NCBI GenBank assembly: GCA_022494885.1
Contig: JAGVSM010000934.1
Coordinates: 434,001 to 498,000, forward strand
Source: Micrasema longulum
Taxonomy: Eukaryota > Arthropoda > Insecta > Trichoptera > Brachycentridae
Length of the DNA: 64,000 nucleotides
Direction of reading: 5' to 3'
The position numbers and the translations under genes were made by a program. Below the pieces are notes generated by a model that was not told where the DNA came from, ran no database searches, and was given only the letters and a program-made list of their open reading frames with translations. Positions 50,001 to 60,545 of the stretch are shown here, one piece after another (the stretch's first letter is position 1; each line of letters starts with the position of its first letter).

Positions 50001-53000
50001 TTGAAACGAAATTTGATAATATTCATTAGTAAATAAAATTATGCATTGATAAGAAAGTTTGTGTAGCTTCGAAACCAGTCCACAAGAAAGAAAAAAAAAG
50101 ATGTTAAAAACTGTTTTATTTTACTTTTGAATAAAATATAATTATTTTTATAAATAACGTAATCTATATTTCAGTATTTTTTTAGCTACAATTTAAGAAA
50201 TTGAGGTATTGTTGAGTTGGGGAATGAATTCTATCTGATTTCTGCATTCCTATTTGCAGGAATCAATGCTAACTCATTATTGCATTAACGCACAACTAAT
50301 GATATTATTTATTGACTCGGCGTTAACATTGTGGAATAACATATTGAATTGTATAAATAAAACACTTTGTTTTAAGTCCACTGAGTTTATGTATTTAACA
50401 CGACATGTTTTGGACACGCAGTACTGTCCATCTACAGGTGTATTTAAAAACTCAGTGGACTTAAAACAAAGTGTTTTATTTATACAATTCACAACTAATG
50501 ATTTAAAAATAAAATCTTACCCTTTTGAGCAGCTTTTGAATCAGATTTAAACATATTTTCTGTAGCCTTTAATGGAGCAGCTTCTCGAGCATTTAATGTT
50601 ATTGCAGACCTTGTTTCTTTCGTGTAAATTGTCATTAAGAAACCTCCACCAAGTCCCATACTTTGCATGTTGACAATTCCATTGCAAAACATGGCGGCTA
50701 TAGTGGCATCTACAGCAGAACCATTTTTAGCAAGAATGTCTCTGTAAAAAATAAAATAGTTAAACCCTTTAGACAAAAATTATAAAATTTTATGTTTTTT
50801 TTTTTAAATACCAAAGTTGGTTTAGTACCTAGATCACCTAGATTGTAGTAGGCAAGATATCCAAAGCATATACCCTAGTCTATCATTGAAGAAAAACATA
50901 TTCATTTATTGATACTGGAAAATACTTTTCTTTTGTCCCTTTCGACACAATGATAGATGGTCAAAAAGTTTTCCAATACTTCATTTTGAAATGGTGTGGT
51001 AAAATTACTGTGGTTATAATATATTAAATAGTTCTGAGAAAGAAGAAAAGGTGCTGGATGGTTTTGAAAATCAAAGCAACACATTATATTATTGTCTGTA
51101 AAATTTAACTATCCTGATTAATAAAAGACCCATGATAATGTACAAAAAGGGATTCATATTCGTAGTATGTTATTATATTATAAAAATCTTGTAAATTTGG
51201 TAATAAGTATGTCATATTATATTCTCTATTTTATTTGTATGCGAAGTGAATAAAGTTTCTTCTTTAAATTAATATTTTACTAAAAATGACCTTAAACCTG
51301 GACAAAAAGAGACAAAATTAAAGACACAGTGACTTAAACTTCAAAATAACTTTATATATCCCTATGGTTTCTCATCCATTTGTTTTATATCAAACGCTGT
51401 TGTTGTGCTCCAAACTGCAAGTATTGTTATAGTAGGTATTATGAACCTCAGTGAATTTATCATCCTTATCATAGGAATAGTAATAAAGCCCTAAAATCTA
51501 TTTAACTATTCACTCAATACACAAAGTCTCATATAAACAACAACAACAAACCGTCATGCTGTTTCGCCGTAGGGGTAGGCAGAGAGGATCGAATGCCATA
51601 TCACTTTGTCTTTGCACACAGACTTCGCTTCCTCTCAGTCTCATGATTGATCATATTATCATATATAAAAGTTTATTTTTATTTTAAAAGGAAATTATAT
51701 TTATATGGTCGGGGTAAGAAGGTTATCGTTCAACCTGATTGTCCATTTAATTTTAATTTTCTTTTTAACAATGTAGCATTATCTCATTGTATTGGATAGT
51801 CAGTGAAGTGATAAACTTTCTTATTCCATTCAAAGGTTATAAAGTAGAATGATAAATCATTTTCAGTCAGTACCTAACTATTCTTTTTTTATTATAGCTA
51901 CTACATATTATAGCTAATACCTATTACATATTTCAGCAGGTACAGTTAGTAAAAGTTTATACAAAACCTCTAGTAAAATTACTTATAATATAGCTAGGTA
52001 CCTACCTATTATGTTTTAGAAAAATGCTACTTTGATCATTATCATAATTTTTCTTTCTGCACCCAGTGGTGAAAAGGATACTGCATTTGTATACCAAATG
52101 CAGCGTATTTCGATCATCTGTTACATGAAGGTAGGGTGATCAGTCCTATGCTTGCCAGCCCAGGAACAATGAAGTATTGCGGTTTAAACAACCTTTAACC
52201 TTTTTTTTGAAGTTTTGTTCTATATATTTTTGTCAGTTTCACACACTTAACCAGTTTTGTTTTTTTAGTTCCATCATTTTTGTAAGATTTTCATATTTTA
52301 AAATATAATTTTATTTTTTATCAGATTTTCGTTAAAAAAATCAAATCTGTATTATTGTATCTTAGATATTACCAAGACAAAAATGAAGATTCTAAATCAA
52401 CGTAGGTAGTATTTTATACAAAAAATAAGTAAATGCTGCCCTGCCCCAGAACAGATGTTTACAAATACCTAATTTTATTTTTTTTTTTTTTTTTTGATGA
52501 ACAGCGTATAATATGTTTGCATTAACATAAATTTTACTAATAATTGTATTAGATACCTTTGGTACTGTTTTGCAAAATCATATTGCTATAATAAACGCTA
52601 ATTTTCGGCACTGAACTACGTAAAAAAAAAAAAGTTTTCAACATAAACAAAAAGTAGTAGGTAGGCATAAAAAATATTTTTCAAGATAGGTGAATGCTAC
52701 AATAGCCATCATGAACATGAACTAATAAAAACAAAAACAATCAAGGTTGTTGTGAATAATGATTTAAAAATCTAAGTAACAAAGGGATACCGACATTAGA
52801 TTCTGTTTTGATTCCTGTATGAATCAAGTAAGATATATAGTTCTGCATAAAATTGAGCAATGTTGATGGAAGAGAAATAATGCTAACTCAAGCATTTTAA
52901 ATTTAAAAATAAACATAAAACAAGTATATCGGCCGTATCGTTCACAATATAATGAATACAACATTCAACCCAACATCATAATGTCAGCGCCAAGGCTAAC

Positions 53001-55270
53001 TGCGTATCCAATATCCACCATGTTTACCTCGAAAAATAAAACAAAACACAAACAGTTTTAAAACTTTAATGATTCAATGGATTAATATCGATATAAGGGA
53101 AACATATATCTGTGGATGAAACAATGAAAACATGAGAATAAAACCTTAAAATAATTTAGCCTATAAAGACTACATAATATAACTAAAATTAATAACACAG
53201 TTTAATAATTAAATCATTGTGTTAAATTACACGACGCAGAACCAGCTTCAGAGTAGTGTTGTGCCGCTCCCAAATCCAAATTAGAATTTTCATCCGCATG
53301 AGCTTGCTGTTTGATATTATGCGATAGTAGTTATCCGTAAATAACGCGCACTAATTATTTTCCACTGATTCAATGCAAACATTCATCCATTTTCTTTTTT
53401 ATTACAATCTAGGAAATTTCGACATGTCCGTTCAACAAATTATATTATCACAAAACCTTGTTAATGCTACGACGTAATAGATGAAAAGGGCACGAAAATT
53501 CAACTAGTTTTTGGGTTTAGTTTCCGTTTTCTTTTGATTGCTTTCCGTATTCATTAACTTGGTGACTATTTTCCTCGAATGTCCGGACGGATCATGATGA
53601 TTTGTGTGTTCGCTAACTTCCTTCTTTGTCCTTTGTTTTCCGCTGTGGCCTGAGTGAACGTGCTTGTCGAATTCGTAGTTGTAATGCTCGTACTCGTCAA
53701 AATGTGCTTCAGACATCGTTGAGTTTTTGATTACGATAGTAACAATTGTAAATAGACTAGAAATGTTGTTCTTTCCAAGAACAGCTGACTTTGAGACTCG
53801 AGAATCGATCAACTAATGGCGGCTGGTGGGTCGGGATCACGAATAAAAGGTGGCGGAGGTTGACGCATGCGCAGACGGCCGTCCAATGCGCGGCGCGCGA
53901 TTGGCGTATTTTCTTTGTTTAGCATGACGGGGGAAACTTAAAAATATTGTAATGTACCAGATAATGTATACGTACAAGGCACGCCGAGATTGGTTTCGTG
54001 ACGAGGACTGGATTTTTTATGCGAACAGTAAGTGAAACATTAAGGTAGACCCAATTGAGTAATATTACTGCGGAGGTTAATAGACGTCCCTGACACGTAG
54101 GTAATATTAATTTTGTAAGTAATATCCTCAAGTTATAACGATAATCCAGAATCAGGACTAAGAAACATAATTCTCAAATTTAATTGTCACTACCTACAGA
54201 CATGTACGAAAGGAGGTCATAATTTACTGAACAACTGATGTAACTTCTACACATAAATAAGTATACCTAGCTTCGTGTACATAGTATAATAATATGTACT
54301 ATGTACATGAACACGAACATCGTTTTACTAAAAAAATATTAATTTAACAATGCGTAATACTGATATAATTATACTATTCGTTATTGGAATGCCCTACATC
54401 GCCATTTTACTTACTTGGTGGATAATATATTTATAATAGTGATAGTGAATAGTTTTTGTTACAAATTTTTAAAGTTCCTATTTCTAAGTCAAGTTATATA
54501 TTTTTTTTAAATAAGGTACCTACCTACAATAAATAGGTAACACTTTCCTTTTCTAAACCCGAATTGATTTTTATACAGGGAAACTATACAGAATTAGAAA
54601 GTTATATACTATGGAGAATTGTTCCTTTTTTTAGTTTACCTTTTTACATGAATTGAGTGTGGTTCCGTTTTGTTTTCCGAGGTTCGAACCACATCTATCC
54701 CAACTTGAATTTCTAATTGTGAGTTATTTACAATTCGTTGAAAATGTACCCCAAAATTGAAATATTTGGGCAAATTATAAAAACAATATTTATTTTTAAA
54801 ATACATGGTACCTAGTACAACTCATCAACGTTTTTAAATAAATATGCAGACACATTTTTTAATGCAAAACGGGTTTTGCTTCTGTCTACTTGTTGGATCA
54901 ACTTGTAGGGATATTAATTCGTATCCAGAATTGAATTCGAAACGTGAATAATCTTCAAACCGCCATTTATTGGTTCAGAGTACAGACACAATAGCAATTC
55001 TGGAGAAATTATATAAGAATGATTTTTTGCTTTTTTCACCTGCCAATGACGGAACATGGCGGCCCATCTGTGCATACGGCTCCCCTTTTGAAGACGTGGA
55101 AGTAGGACGGTGATGGCGGAAGGCGGGCCTCTGGATCAGGTGGTATAAGCACCCCGTCCGTCATTTTGTTGGACTTGTTGACATTGTTCACGATGTAGTA
55201 GGCTGCCAGCCCAACGCAGATCAGCAAAATTCCCACTACGAGAAACACGTAGGTCTTACGAAAATGGGGC
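35029..55270 (-). CDS. GGT1: Gamma-glutamyltranspeptidase (glutathione hydrolase proenzyme), nine exons, start exon not found
   Basis: Exons in transcript order: 55270-55040, 50741-50521, 46834-46645, 45216-45013, 37654-37405, 36490-36300, 36007-35767, 35487-35374, 35178-35029. All have AG/GT borders and compatible phases; about 596 residues result. GGT cleaves the gamma-glutamyl bond of glutathione outside the cell as a type II membrane protein that self-cleaves. Exon 1 of this list encodes the membrane anchor ([19 protein letters not shown]) after basic FRK. Next come [11 protein letters not shown] and [13 protein letters not shown] (substrate-carboxylate Arg), [10 protein letters not shown] and LPWKEL. 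The autocatalytic HGTAHISVL follows, whose Thr is the nucleophile, then [29 protein letters not shown] and [11 protein letters not shown]. No key residue is missing. The codon preceding PHFRK is split, so a short upstream exon with the ATG lies beyond 55270. Two complete genes sit in its introns. Confidence 0.94.
36300..36490 (-). CDS. GGT1: GGT exon with the autoprocessing threonine
   Basis: The exon encodes the end of the large subunit and the start of the small subunit. The proenzyme is cut before the Thr of HGTAHISVL, which then acts as nucleophile. The donor lies inside a Tyr codon (TA|T) and joins to FGSEV in the next exon (36007-35767), so [13 protein letters not shown] is continuous. 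Intact by eye. Confidence 0.93.
38038..43392 (+). CDS. SCFD2: Sec1 family domain-containing protein 2 (SCFD2), nine exons, complete
   Basis: Exons 38038-38232, 39583-39789, 40061-40369, 40756-40928, 41008-41228, 41470-41639, 42089-42378, 42756-42917 and 43170-43392 join in phase to 649 residues, close to the vertebrate protein. SCFD2 is a Sec1/Munc18-like protein of poorly known function, linked to ER-Golgi trafficking and tethering. Recognisable blocks are [17 protein letters not shown] at the N-terminus, [13 protein letters not shown] with ILPRFPGH (residues 260-300), [32 protein letters not shown] and near the C-terminus [20 protein letters not shown]. These match the order in vertebrate SCFD2. 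The gene lies entirely in the GGT intron 37655-45012, on the opposite strand. AATAAA occurs near 43502. No damage is seen. Confidence 0.94.
38503..38826. repeat. Fold-back MITE in SCFD2 intron 1
   Basis: The arm 38503-38605 (with CTCTTCGCCAGGACACTAAT and GCAAATCCCACTATACAC) is matched inverted by 38725-38826 (GTGTATAATGGGATTTGC, ATTAGTGTCCTGAGGAAGAG). The outer part of the right arm holds CGTCTCGAAACCGGTAGGC. The spacer is about 120 bases. No coding capacity. Confidence 0.8.
39304..39476. repeat. Fold-back repeat in SCFD2 intron 1
   Basis: AATATGTATCTTTTTTAGGTGAT is mirrored by ATCACTAAAAAAAGATACATATT in shorter pieces around a core with GGGCTGAAACGTCGAAACG. It shares its lead (TTTTCAGTCACTGTTAT) with the elements at 2711-2858 and 25295-25400. 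Confidence 0.6.
43393..45012. other. GGT intron between SCFD2 and the next GGT exon
   Basis: Besides a poly(A) signal for SCFD2 near 43502 and a SINE, only AT-rich sequence was seen. Confidence 0.4.
43703..43852 (-). repeat. SINE family A copy
   Basis: On the minus strand: tRNA-like head GGTCAGCGCATTTGCC, box B near TCAGGTTTGATTCCCGAC, then the 3' body GCACCATTAGGTGCGG. It is shorter in the middle than the 24246 copy. It lies in the GGT intron just past SCFD2. Confidence 0.65.
45217..46644. other. GGT intron, AT-rich
   Basis: A GC-rich patch with ACGCGATACGCCCGCGACAC lies at 45723-45742 within AT-rich DNA. An inverted copy of the GGGAATATGGAAGTC-type repeat is near 46375-46470. No gene was recognised. 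Confidence 0.4.
47030..47190 (+). repeat. SINE family B copy
   Basis: The head with AGAGGTCCGAGGTTAGAACCC (box-B-like, split as AGAGGTCCGAGG and TTAGAACCC) is followed by CAACTTGATTCCAATTTTC, GTTGAAAATGACCCC and an A-rich tail at AACACAAATATTTATT, as in the 54655 copy. Confidence 0.6.
47536..47562 (+). repeat. (AAT)n microsatellite
   Basis: About eight uninterrupted AAT units in a GGT intron. Confidence 0.9.
48407..48556 (-). repeat. SINE family A copy
   Basis: On the minus strand it has the tRNA-like head with GGTTCGATTCCCGCC and the body ATATTTCATAGTCCCGGGAC. The far 3' body is missing. Confidence 0.6.
49670..50130. repeat. Fold-back element, about 70-base arms
   Basis: TTCGAAGCTACACAAGCTTCC at 49720-49741 and the flanking TTTTTAACTTCTT are mirrored near 50047-50120 by AAGTTTGTGTAGCTTCGAAAC and AGATGTTAAAAAC. 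The layout, and the position of the GAAACC(A/G)GTC motif, resemble the 10243-10682 element, so the two probably belong to one superfamily. The 49693-49935 open frame crosses one arm and is not a gene. Confidence 0.65.
50346..50490. repeat. Inverted repeat with perfect 43-base arms
   Basis: Positions 50346-50388 and 50448-50490 are exact reverse complements (they include AACACTTTGTTTTAAGTCCA and its inverse). A 59-base loop lies between. The right arm ends 30 bases short of the GGT exon edge at 50521. The perfect identity implies recent origin, or maintenance by conversion. Near-identical open frames on both strands are a by-product. Confidence 0.9.
50742..53503. other. GGT intron between the NUPR1 gene and the second GGT exon
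   Basis: AT-rich. A segment at 51565-51660 carries CCGTAGGGGTAGGCAGAGAG, a motif also seen in part at 22755-22775 and familiar from lepidopteran repeats (recollection only). On the minus strand, AATAAA at 53403-53398, about 100 bases past the NUPR1 stop, is a plausible 3' end signal. Confidence 0.45.
52034..52205 (-). repeat. SINE family A copy (3' body)
   Basis: It shares the TTTCTGCACCCAGTGGTG...GGATACTGCATT layout, and a GTAGGGTGATCAGTCC stretch equivalent to GATCATCTTACCTCCATGT inverted. The tRNA head is missing. Confidence 0.55.
53504..53716 (-). CDS. NUPR1: Nuclear protein 1 (NUPR1/p8) homologue, 70 aa, intronless
   Basis: NUPR1 is a small, disordered, basic nuclear stress protein that binds chromatin and transcription co-regulators. 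From the ATG at 53716 the protein starts [20 protein letters not shown], with the acidic/aromatic N-terminal patch seen in the family. It then has the diagnostic basic block [15 protein letters not shown]...[12 protein letters not shown], which lines up with the GRTKREAAANTN...GHERKLVTKL type of block in vertebrates, and a Lys-rich tail. The open frame extends upstream without any ATG, so this start is the first possible one. The gene lies on the same strand inside the GGT intron 50742-55039, with its own GC-rich promoter. The length is close to the 70-82 residues usual for the family. Confidence 0.92.
   Translation of the reverse strand: MSEAHFDEYEHYNYEFDKHVHSGHSGKQRTKKEVSEHTNHHDPSGHSRKIVTKLMNTESNQKKTETKPKN
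53820..53935 (-). promoter_or_regulatory. CpG-rich promoter of the NUPR1 homologue
   Basis: This island is the GC-richest intronic segment around. It includes an NRF1-like palindrome (GACGCATGCGCAGA, 53864-53877, one base off the consensus) and two CCAAT boxes in opposite orientation (CCAAT 53885-53889; ATTGG 53902-53906). It begins about 100 bases upstream of the start codon. No TATA box in minus orientation is seen, as expected for a housekeeping-type promoter. Confidence 0.55.
54655..54810 (+). repeat. SINE family B copy
   Basis: Head with CCGAGGTTCGAACC (box B), body CCAACTTGAATTTCTAATTG, GTTGAAAATGTACCCC and AAATATTTGGGCAAA. It lies in the GGT intron upstream of NUPR1. Confidence 0.65.
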
Positions 55271-57842
55271 CTGAAATAATAACATAATAGCTTTAAAGAT
55301 GTAAGAAAATGTTTGAATTCATTAAGGGAAGAAATAAAATTTACGTATTAAAATGTATTTTGTTTATTTTTGAAAAAATATTTATTAACAAACAATAATT
55401 CTAAAATTCTGTTGAAAGATGGCAAAATATAATATCGTCGCCGTTCAGGCCTATTTTTTTAGCACTAACTCTAAAAATGACGATTTTGAGATAAATATGC
55501 CATTCGAAGCGTAAAATTATATTCTTTAGGAGGCAAACATCAACAATAAAACTTAGAAAAAAGTTCCGTTAATTCGAATTATTTGTTTTTTTCCTATGTG
55601 ACTTTATATTATTACATATTAAAACATGAAAAAAAAAACATATTAAATTATTATTTAAATAAAAATTCATTTAAACCATCATAATAATATTTATTCCTAA
55701 TACTTCCTTCCTTTTACTAACTCCAATAGCTTGCATTGACCAGATAATAAACAAGCAAACATCACTTAACCAAATTATATCCACCTTGCCGTATTAAAAA
55801 CCTTCTAGGTATTTTTTAATGTATCACAAGAAAAAAGTAACAAATGGAGTTTGTTAAAAAACACTTGAATGAATTGTGTTGTATACATAAAACCTCCAAA
55901 ACACAAAAATCAGATTTTCCTTCGTCTCCAAACTTTCGAATTGCAATTTCTCAAAATGATGTTTTTTGGGTTTGGACTTCTAAGTGTTTGAACGGTGACG
56001 ATACGTCATTTTTAATAAATTTTGAAGTAGACTAATTTTTAAGTTTGATGAGCTTTAAAAAATCGGAATTTTATTTACTAGCCTAACTATAGTGTCAGTA
56101 GATGCATTGAAGATTAATTTGTTTATCTAAGATTATTTTTCACCATGGCGTGTTTAGACAAAATGCTGAAAATTTGCTAAAAAATCCGGTGATACATAAA
56201 TCAATATTATTAAAAAACTGACATAACATGTCGTTATATTCTCATATGAATATATAATTGGTTTAATATGATATTGTCCTATTTGGCTGTCTTTCAACAG
56301 AATTAAAGTCCCGCTGAATTGCAATCGTTTGATACATTCGTCAGCAGGTTCTTATTTTTTAAATACCGTAATATATATTTAGCCTACATACTTCAATAAT
56401 TTTAATTATCATATTTTATTTAAATGATTATTAATATATGCTGAATGTTTTTTTTTTAAAACAATAAAACAAATATAAATGACGATTAAAATAAAACTTG
56501 GTCAATTATTGAAATATTTAATTATAATTATTAACGTAGGTACCTACGTAAGTTCTCAATTTGAAACTAGCAGGTAACATCCTAGCATAAAGGAAAATAT
56601 TTTTTATTTGGGATATGTACTGCTTTACAAATTTATTTACAATCTTTCTTTACGATGTCGACTTGTGTATTCTATTTACACAATGCGTAAATACTGCCAC
56701 AAATAGGGTTTATAAATAAATATGTAATCATGGAAAAAAAAAGATTTTCTTTTATTTTTCCAAAAATATATCGTAAAACTCTTAATATAGATAAAAGAGT
56801 GTATTTTTGTTCGCGCTAAGCCATGATTTGTATGCGGGATACATTAATGTTTATTTGTTTTTATTTAATGCAATAACATGTTAATTTAATTAATACATAG
56901 GTACACACACTAATAATATTATTATATGGTAAACTATGAAACACTGACTTTTAAGGTGGTTTTAATATTCAAAAAATATTTATTTATGTTTTTTCTTTTC
57001 AGATTATTTATTTGAGATTGTATAAGACATAAATTAAAATACAATTTACCTATGTTATGCACCTATACACAAAATACAGTAATGTAGTTATCAGTTGTTT
57101 TAACTTATCTAATATGTTTTTTGGGTCACTCGAATTAATGTTTTGCAATGATAACACGATTGTATAAGATTCATGTTACAATTCAGCAAGGAGCAAAAAA
57201 TAATGATAATTATAATCAAGCTTTGTCAGAAAATAAATTTATTAATCATAGGCCGTTGATGTTTATTCAAATATAATATGACCTACTTTATTGAAATTAT
57301 GCTGCTGTAGAATTTTATTTACCATAAACAATAAACCTTGTATCAAAGAAATTAAACCTCAGTAAAACGAGTTGTATTCCGAACACTAATTCTGTTCTCT
57401 ATTTTATTTCTATAACTTAGTCTTACTGGCATCCAAAATGCAGTTAAATTTATGAGAGAACGGTCGCTCTTGTAGTTAAGTTCTAGCTGACTCTGAAATT
57501 GAATCTTCGAAATGTAGATTTTGGTTCCGTAAATCGACTTATCGTGGGAATTTTAAATATTATTGTATTTTTTATGATTATTTTAAGTTAATTAATTTAT
57601 TGTTGTGAGTATCTTTTTAATGACAAAACTTCTGAAGTCTTTGTGAAAGAATCTTCCAAGAAAACGTCCTTTAGAAAGATGAAAATATAATAAGACGGAT
57701 CGTGTTCTATTAAAAAGGACAGTGTACAAGGAAATATTCACATATATTAATATATTCATTTTACTATGAACCTGAATATTTTTTATTCCATATTCTTTTC
57801 CTACAAAAATATTAGTTTCTGTTGAGATATGTATTTAATATT
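55271..57842. other. GGT 5' intron or upstream DNA, AT-rich
   Basis: The missing GGT start-codon exon, ending with two bases of a codon whose third base is G, was sought and not found here. No RNA genes were seen. Confidence 0.4.
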
Positions 57843-57992
57843 CATCATCAATATCATAATTGCTTTGTCCGCTCATAATGGTGAATAGAGCACTGCGTTT
57901 GATACACCAATTGTAGCGAAATTAGATTTTTTGTTACTTGAACGTAATGTGGTCAGTTACTTTGAAATACTGCAATTTACAAATGTTTTTTT
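57843..57992 (-). repeat. SINE family A copy (3' body, degenerate)
   Basis: TCCGCTCATAATGGTGAATAG and the following GAGCACTGCG match the GTGCGG...ATGCACC body inverted. No tRNA head. An isolated tRNA-like head of the same family (GGAACCCGAGGCCTCTTGGA) is at 58385-58440. Confidence 0.5.
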
Positions 57993-58019
57993 AAAATTTG
58001 TTGCAACAGAGAGGGAAAA

Positions 58020-58300
58020 CATTTTTTAGAAGGGAATATGGAAGTCTAGGCATTTGCAAGGCTGTCATTGGCTGGTTTCAGTGGCCACTTTACACAATGT
58101 TTATTAACCATTCTGCCTATGTTAACACTTCCACATTTCCTCAACTCTTCCATCTGTTAGGGCTTTCATAAGCCTGTTGATTGGCTTTAAAAAAATCTGC
58201 TGGCTTTCTAGAAGTAAAAGAGCTGAAACGTTTATCATGTACTGTGGGTGAGATTCACCCGGCTGAACCATTTCACCTACTGGGCAACGCCTGAAAACTT
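58020..58300 (+). repeat. Dispersed repeat (GGGAATATGGAAGTC family)
   Basis: This is the longest copy; it matches 3278-3492 over most of its length and adds an inner segment (about 58170-58240). It ends in CTGGGCAACGCCTGAAAA. A (CTGT)n run follows at 58340-58362. Confidence 0.65.
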
Positions 58301-58664
58301 ATAATCAACAATGTTTTTAGTATGTCCAAATGTTTTTAGGCAGGCTGTCTGTCTGTCTGTCTGGTTGATGTTTTATTTCAATGGTATTGGATATGGAACC
58401 CGAGGCCTCTTGGATAGTTACGCGCTGCGCTGGTCAAATCTAGAGGCGGAAAAATTATTTTTTAACCTGTGTTTTTTTGGGATACATTTATAAAACTGTT
58501 TAGTTCTAAACGATTTATACTAGTAGTCGAATAATTAAGCATGCTCCATTTTTATGTTATAAATACAGTGAATTGAGAGCATGATTCTTGTCTACTGAGC
58601 TATTTTTGTCTGGGTATAAGGAACACAATTTCTAATGAAGAAAAATGTGGCTAAACATAAAAAT

Positions 58665-58716
58665 AAAAAAGAATGGAGTTCGGAGACCATAATGTCTCCG
58701 AACTCCATTCTTTTTT
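58665..58716. repeat. Perfect 23-base inverted repeat
   Basis: 58665-58687 and 58694-58716 are exact reverse complements (GAATGGAGTTCGGAGAC / GTCTCCGAACTCCATTC plus A/T ends). The loop is CATAAT. Confidence 0.9.
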
Positions 58717-59579
58717 AAATAATTCTTTTTTAATTTTATACAGAAAATGATTAATCTTGAAAACTAAAATGTTGGAAATCCGTGGGTATTTCATAGGTGA
58801 AAAACATAATTCTCTATCGTACTGGTAAGCGTATTTAGCTACCATGTACGGGATCTTGGGCACAATTATAGATGTAAAATTTTTGCAGAAAACGGCCAGC
58901 CCTAGTAAATCTCTAATGCATGTTGTGTCATCTATTGAACATATTATTTTATATTCATATCATGGTACTTAATTATGAAGAATCACTGAATTCATTTGTT
59001 ATAATAAAAATAATTCAATTGTGTGTCCAAGGAGTTTTTGTCTGGCTGACCACACAACCTAAAATATGCATTTTGCAGAAAACATCCAGGTCTAATATTG
59101 AATGATACCTCATTCAAACATGAAATGTATGAGGCGACATTATGTATTAAAACATGTTTTTTTATTAAAGGTATTTTTAAATTAATGAATTTATATAATA
59201 AAATTACTTGTGTATTTATCCATTTTAATTTATTTAAGAGAACAAGATTTCTGAAGGCATTAATTTTCCCATCAGCAACTATATCATAAGATTTTCCTAG
59301 TGCTGAGAATGTTATCTGCAAATTGAGATATACCGTTTTTGTGATCAACACTATTTTCAGAAGGTGATTAATTATTAAAGTTTTTTTTGTAAGAAAGCGG
59401 CTTGGCTGTTTTTAGAAGAACATAGAATTAAATTTACGGCACCCGATAACACAAATATATATTTTTTCCAAAATTGTGGACCGCCTGCTTTCTGCATAAC
59501 TTCGTTCAATTTTATGTTGTATCCCAACTCAACACAGGGCTCTTGGCCTCATAGAGTTAGGGATACGTTTTTTTTGTGA

Positions 59580-59926
59580 TATACAGGATGTTCTTTAAAC
59601 CCTGCCACATCCGAAACCACGATGATCAGTATGAGCAAGAACACATATTGGCACATTAAAATTTTTTTTTAGAACGAATAAAATTTTAAAAAACACAAAA
59701 TCAAAAAAAGCAAATGGTTGCTTACTTCTGCAGGGGTGAAACGAGAAGAGGGGAGTCTGATACTGCGCCGCGCTCCCCTAACTTCTCCCCTGCAGAAGTA
59801 AGCAACCATTTGTTTTTTAAAAATTTTCTTTGTTTTAAATATTTTTTAAAATATGCTAATATGTCTTCTTGCTCATACTGATCATCGTGGTTTCGGATGT
59901 GACAGGGTTTAAAAAACACCCTATAT
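59580..59926. repeat. Palindromic MITE
   Basis: Outer arms 59583-59660 and 59850-59925 hold TTTAAACCCTG(C/T)CACATCC and AAACCACGATGATCAGTATG in inverse. Inner arms AAATGGTTGCTTACTTCTGC...AGGGGTGA and their inverse lie at 59711-59740 and 59783-59813, around a GC-rich centre. The ends read ATACAGG(A/G)TGTT and its inverse and are flanked by TA-rich bases. The frame at 59722-59919 is spurious. Confidence 0.85.
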
Positions 59927-60299
59927 ATGTATTTGTATGAATAAAATTAATAAACGAATAATTTATGTAAAAGAAATATCTTACTTTTAATATGTATTAA
60001 TGAAGACATTAACACTGTAAAATATTTCAATTCTCTTAATTCATTCTAAATGCTGTTTGGTGCATTAGTTTGAAGTTATCTAGACAAATACGTAGAAAAT
60101 ATAGAGACTTCGCTGAAGACCAATCCTAAAGTTTTGTGGTCATTTTCAAATTTTAAAAGATCTAATAATAAAATTTTACCTAGAATAATACACTGTGGAG
60201 GTGTTTCTGTTAGTGACGGCAAGTCTATTTGTAATAAATTCAATGATTCAAAAAAAACTTTTTGAAACACTGTAAAATGAGACATTTGTCAGTGTGTAA

Positions 60300-60545
60300 T
60301 AAGTTTATGTTCCTTAAATTATGTTTATTTTATTATAATATCAAAATTTTGAATTGGTCAACTATATTATGAAAATCCTTCTCCCCCACTCTATTTCCCC
60401 ATCCCTTAACCTTCTTACGAGCTCTTTTTTTTTCTCATGTCTTATATAATATATTATTTTTCTCTAAGTAAGTACTATTTTTTATGTTTTGTATTCTTAT
60501 ATAACAACTGTTGTTTTTCCTTAATAAATAAAAATAAAATAATTC
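60300..60545 (+). mobile_element. LINE 3' end, 5'-truncated
   Basis: A C/T-rich 3' UTR (CTTCTCCCCCACTCTATTTC) leads to an AATAAATAAAAATAAAATAA tail, as in the 3' ends at 21720-22015 and 34310-34574. No coding part. Confidence 0.45.

Larger units (their letters stand above)
46835..50520. other. GGT intron, repeat-rich
   Basis: This contains the SINE, microsatellite and fold-back copies listed, and a GC-rich patch at 47985-48030 (CGAATGCGCGCGGCGAAAG). No exon was recognised. Confidence 0.4.

Noticed and set aside
50254..50550. Open frames of 98 (+) and 71 (-) codons with near-identical peptides
   Set aside because: Both come from the perfect inverted repeat 50346-50490; they are not genes.
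58992..59351. 119-codon minus-strand frame
   Set aside because: AT-rich, no signal peptide or domain, no splice logic, and overlapped by plus-strand frames of similar quality.
59722..59919. 65-codon minus-strand frame
   Set aside because: It lies wholly within the palindromic MITE at 59580-59926.
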